Shown here one piece after another: positions 14,129-15,742 of a DNA stretch of 15,742 bases. Source of the DNA: Lachnospiraceae bacterium (GTDB lineage: Bacteria > Bacillota_A > Clostridia > Lachnospirales > Lachnospiraceae); contig JAFPAZ010000156.1 of the NCBI GenBank assembly GCA_017390645.1, forward strand, positions 1 through 15,742, given 5' to 3'. How positions within the stretch are numbered: position 1 is the stretch's first letter; each line of letters starts with the position of its first letter. A model generated the notes under the pieces. The model had not been told where the DNA came from, made no database searches, and saw nothing but the letters and a program-made list of their open reading frames with translations. The translations under genes and the position numbers were made by a program.

Positions 14129-15742
14129 TTATAGTCCAGAAGCAATCATCCTCTTAACCATCTTTACTGTTTTCTCTTTCGCGTTTCCATCATTAACATC
14201 ACCATTTAATAATTCTTCAGCCATAATTTGAAAAGGTGACCATACATTGTACATTTCTGGAATCATTGGTTGTGGGAAAGAAAGTGCCATCTGTGCGATT
14301 TCAACAGTAGCAACATCACTACCAGTAGTTACAGTTGCGATAGTTGGGTTAATCTGTCTAGCATCATATCTAGCTTGTTGAACTTCTTCACTTCCTAAAT
14401 ATACAGCCAAAGCAGTAGCCGCAGCCTGATTTCCCCTTTCAGAAGTCTTAGAGTTAACACCGATACACTGAGTACCACCATACGGTCTTAAATTACTAGT
14501 TACACCATTAATAGTAATAGTAGGAGCAACAGCAACGCCCATATTATCACCTAAGATATCTTTAACATTGTTAGCATCCCAAGAACCTGAGAATACTGCA
14601 CTATATCCTTGATTTAAGTAATCGATATACATATCTCCACCACCGAAGTTAGGATTCTTTACTAACTCAGCAAGATATTTAGTTGTAGCAACACCCATTT
14701 CATCTGCAAAACTTACACCAGCAGCTGCATCATTACCAGCTTCACCAAATAAAGTACCATTTGCTAAATAGAAAGCAGGTGTACACCAAGAATTCTTAAG
14801 TGGGAACCAAACTTTACCTTTTTCAAGCATAGTTTCTAAAGACTTAACATCTTCTTCAGAGAAAACTGATTTATCATAGTACATGAACCAAGTATTAGAA
14901 GTGAAAGGCACACCATATACTTTTCCATCATATGTTACAGTGTTCATAAACACTTCATCGTTTACAGCAGCGATTTGATCTTTATAAGTACCAGCGAACT
15001 CAGCTACAGCACCAGCTGACACTAAAACGTTCATCTGATCATGGTGATAGTAGAATACGTCAGCAGCTGCATCAAGATCCCGAATTACAGCATCTTTAGC
15101 ATCACTTGCTGAACATACACCATAATTAAATGTAATATTCCATTCTGGATGGGCAGCATTGAAAGCATCACATTGAGTCCTTAAAAAATCTTGTTCATCC
15201 ATTGGAGCCCATACTGATAAATTAACGTCTGTAACCTTTTCTACCTTTTCCTCTTCCTTACTTCCAGATTTATCTTCATCAGATCCAGAGTTATTAAAAA
15301 TCTTATCTATTTTAGGGAGTTTTTCATCGGTGCATTTTCCATATTTATCAAAGTTATATTCGACACCATCTATTTTAACCTTTCCGGTTTTCATGGCACC
15401 GTTTTCTCCAAAGCAATATACTCCATTAAGGTCTTTTATCTTAATGACTCCAGTCTGCATGACACCATCAGCATCTACAAAATACTTATCACCTTTGTAG
15501 TCTACGAAACCACCTTTTTTCATGGCTCCGTCAGCTCCGAGGTAATACCATTTTCCTTTTGAGTCCTTTTCCCAGTCGTTGACCTTCATGGCTCCATTAG
15601 CACCCACATAATACCATTTGCCGGATGAATCTTTTTCCCAAGAATTGGTTTTCATGGCTCCATCGGCTCCTACATAATACCAAACGCCTTTTTTATCCTT
15701 TGCCCAGTCATTGGTCTTCATGGCTCCACCGGATCCAAGGTA
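14129..15742 (-). CDS. Cell-wall-binding repeat / ABC solute-binding protein fusion (5' end missing)
   Basis: The frame is open to the right edge, so the N-terminus, with any signal peptide, is outside; 537 codons are seen. Counting from the Met at 15721, residues 1-130 are six 21-22-aa repeats of the CW-binding type (WYYVGADGAMKTN style), and YLGSGGA before them is the end of another. A Lys/Glu/Asp-rich linker follows (131-165). Residues 166-530 resemble MalE-type extracellular solute-binding proteins: VNLSVWAPMDEQDFLRTQ, then YGVPFTSNTWFMYYDKS, GYSAVFSGSWD, and a late GSEEVQQARYDARQINPT. Such proteins capture sugars or similar solutes for an ABC importer and are normally lipid-anchored. Wall-repeat anchoring is unusual. 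No permease gene follows; the ligand is unknown. Confidence 0.85.
   Translation of the reverse strand, partial: YLGSGGAMKTNDWAKDKKGVWYYVGADGAMKTNSWEKDSSGKWYYVGANGAMKVNDWEKDSKGKWYYLGADGAMKKGGFVDYKGDKYFVDADGVMQTGVIKIKDLNGVYCFGENGAMKTGKVKIDGVEYNFDKYGKCTDEKLPKIDKIFNNSGSDEDKSGSKEEEKVEKVTDVNLSVWAPMDEQDFLRTQCDAFNAAHPEWNITFNYGVCSASDAKDAVIRDLDAAADVFYYHHDQMNVLVSAGAVAEFAGTYKDQIAAVNDEVFMNTVTYDGKVYGVPFTSNTWFMYYDKSVFSEEDVKSLETMLEKGKVWFPLKNSWCTPAFYLANGTLFGEAGNDAAAGVSFADEMGVATTKYLAELVKNPNFGGGDMYIDYLNQGYSAVFSGSWDANNVKDILGDNMGVAVAPTITINGVTSNLRPYGGTQCIGVNSKTSERGNQAAATALAVYLGSEEVQQARYDARQINPTIATVTTGSDVATVEIAQMALSFPQPMIPEMYNVWSPFQIMAEELLNGDVNDGNAKEKTVKMVKRMIASGL
15332..15742 (-). repeat. Cell-wall-binding repeat array
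   Basis: There are six units: 22, 22, 22, 21, 22 and 21 aa. The first three (15721-15524) are close copies with a 66-bp DNA period; units 4-6 are diverged and lose the Trp. A further unit ends at the right edge. The close copies suggest recent unit duplication and make repeat number likely to vary between strains. Confidence 0.85.

Noticed and set aside
13944..14231. 95-codon plus-strand frame
   Set aside because: It crosses a terminator and the 3' end of the solute-binding gene on the other strand, and no family pattern is visible.
15524..15721. 66-bp repeats as a CRISPR array or minisatellite
   Set aside because: The repeats are in frame, encode wall-binding units and have no spacers.

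Overview
The window is a low-GC Firmicutes chromosome segment, most likely from a member of the Clostridia close to Lachnospiraceae. The basis is the AT-rich composition, AGGAGG-type ribosome binding sites, long-form HPF, a spore-coat cotJABC cluster, a CheW adaptor, an orphan AAA-ATPase-like/PD-(D/E)XK protein and cell-wall-binding (CW) repeats. The genus cannot be fixed from sequence alone. No tRNA, rRNA, CRISPR array or complete insertion sequence was seen.

Left part (1-4660). An ACT-domain regulator of the PheB/UPF0735 family (minus) is divergent from an M18 zinc aminopeptidase (plus). The aminopeptidase converges on, and overlaps by 19 bp, a membrane-anchored GH25 lysozyme (minus). The lysozyme is divergent from cotJA-cotJB-cotJC (plus), a translationally coupled spore-coat operon ending in a manganese-catalase-like protein. 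A long nested hairpin at 4573-4652 closes both cotJ and the cheW operon that faces it.

Central part (4701-9994, all minus). In transcription order this holds hpf (ribosome hibernation), secA (preprotein translocase motor), prfB (release factor 2 with its in-frame stop and +1 programmed frameshift) and a small cheW gene 5 bp after prfB. hpf has its own promoter and terminator. secA has a strong promoter followed by a leader of about 245 nt with hairpins and a tiny upstream ORF.

Right part (9995-15742). An AT-rich gap of about 500 bp between hpf and a secreted NlpC/P60 hydrolase carries seven DnaA-box-like sequences in 142 bp, which no neighbouring gene explains. The hydrolase has two SH3b domains, a consensus promoter, and a sequence matching the WalR consensus just downstream of the predicted transcription start. 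Next comes the AAA-ATPase-like/PD-(D/E)XK protein, with degenerate 32-bp-period repeats upstream that resemble IS21-family ends. The last gene, cut by the right edge, encodes an unusual fusion of cell-wall-binding repeats to an ABC-type solute-binding protein.

Best candidates for something new are the ectopic DnaA-box cluster, the wall-repeat/solute-binding fusion, the predicted WalR-type control of the NlpC/P60 gene and the structured secA leader. Several starts were moved from the longest ORF on ribosome-binding-site and family grounds: cotJA to TTG 3429, cotJB to 3656, secA to 8985, hpf to 9880 and prfB to GTG 6290.
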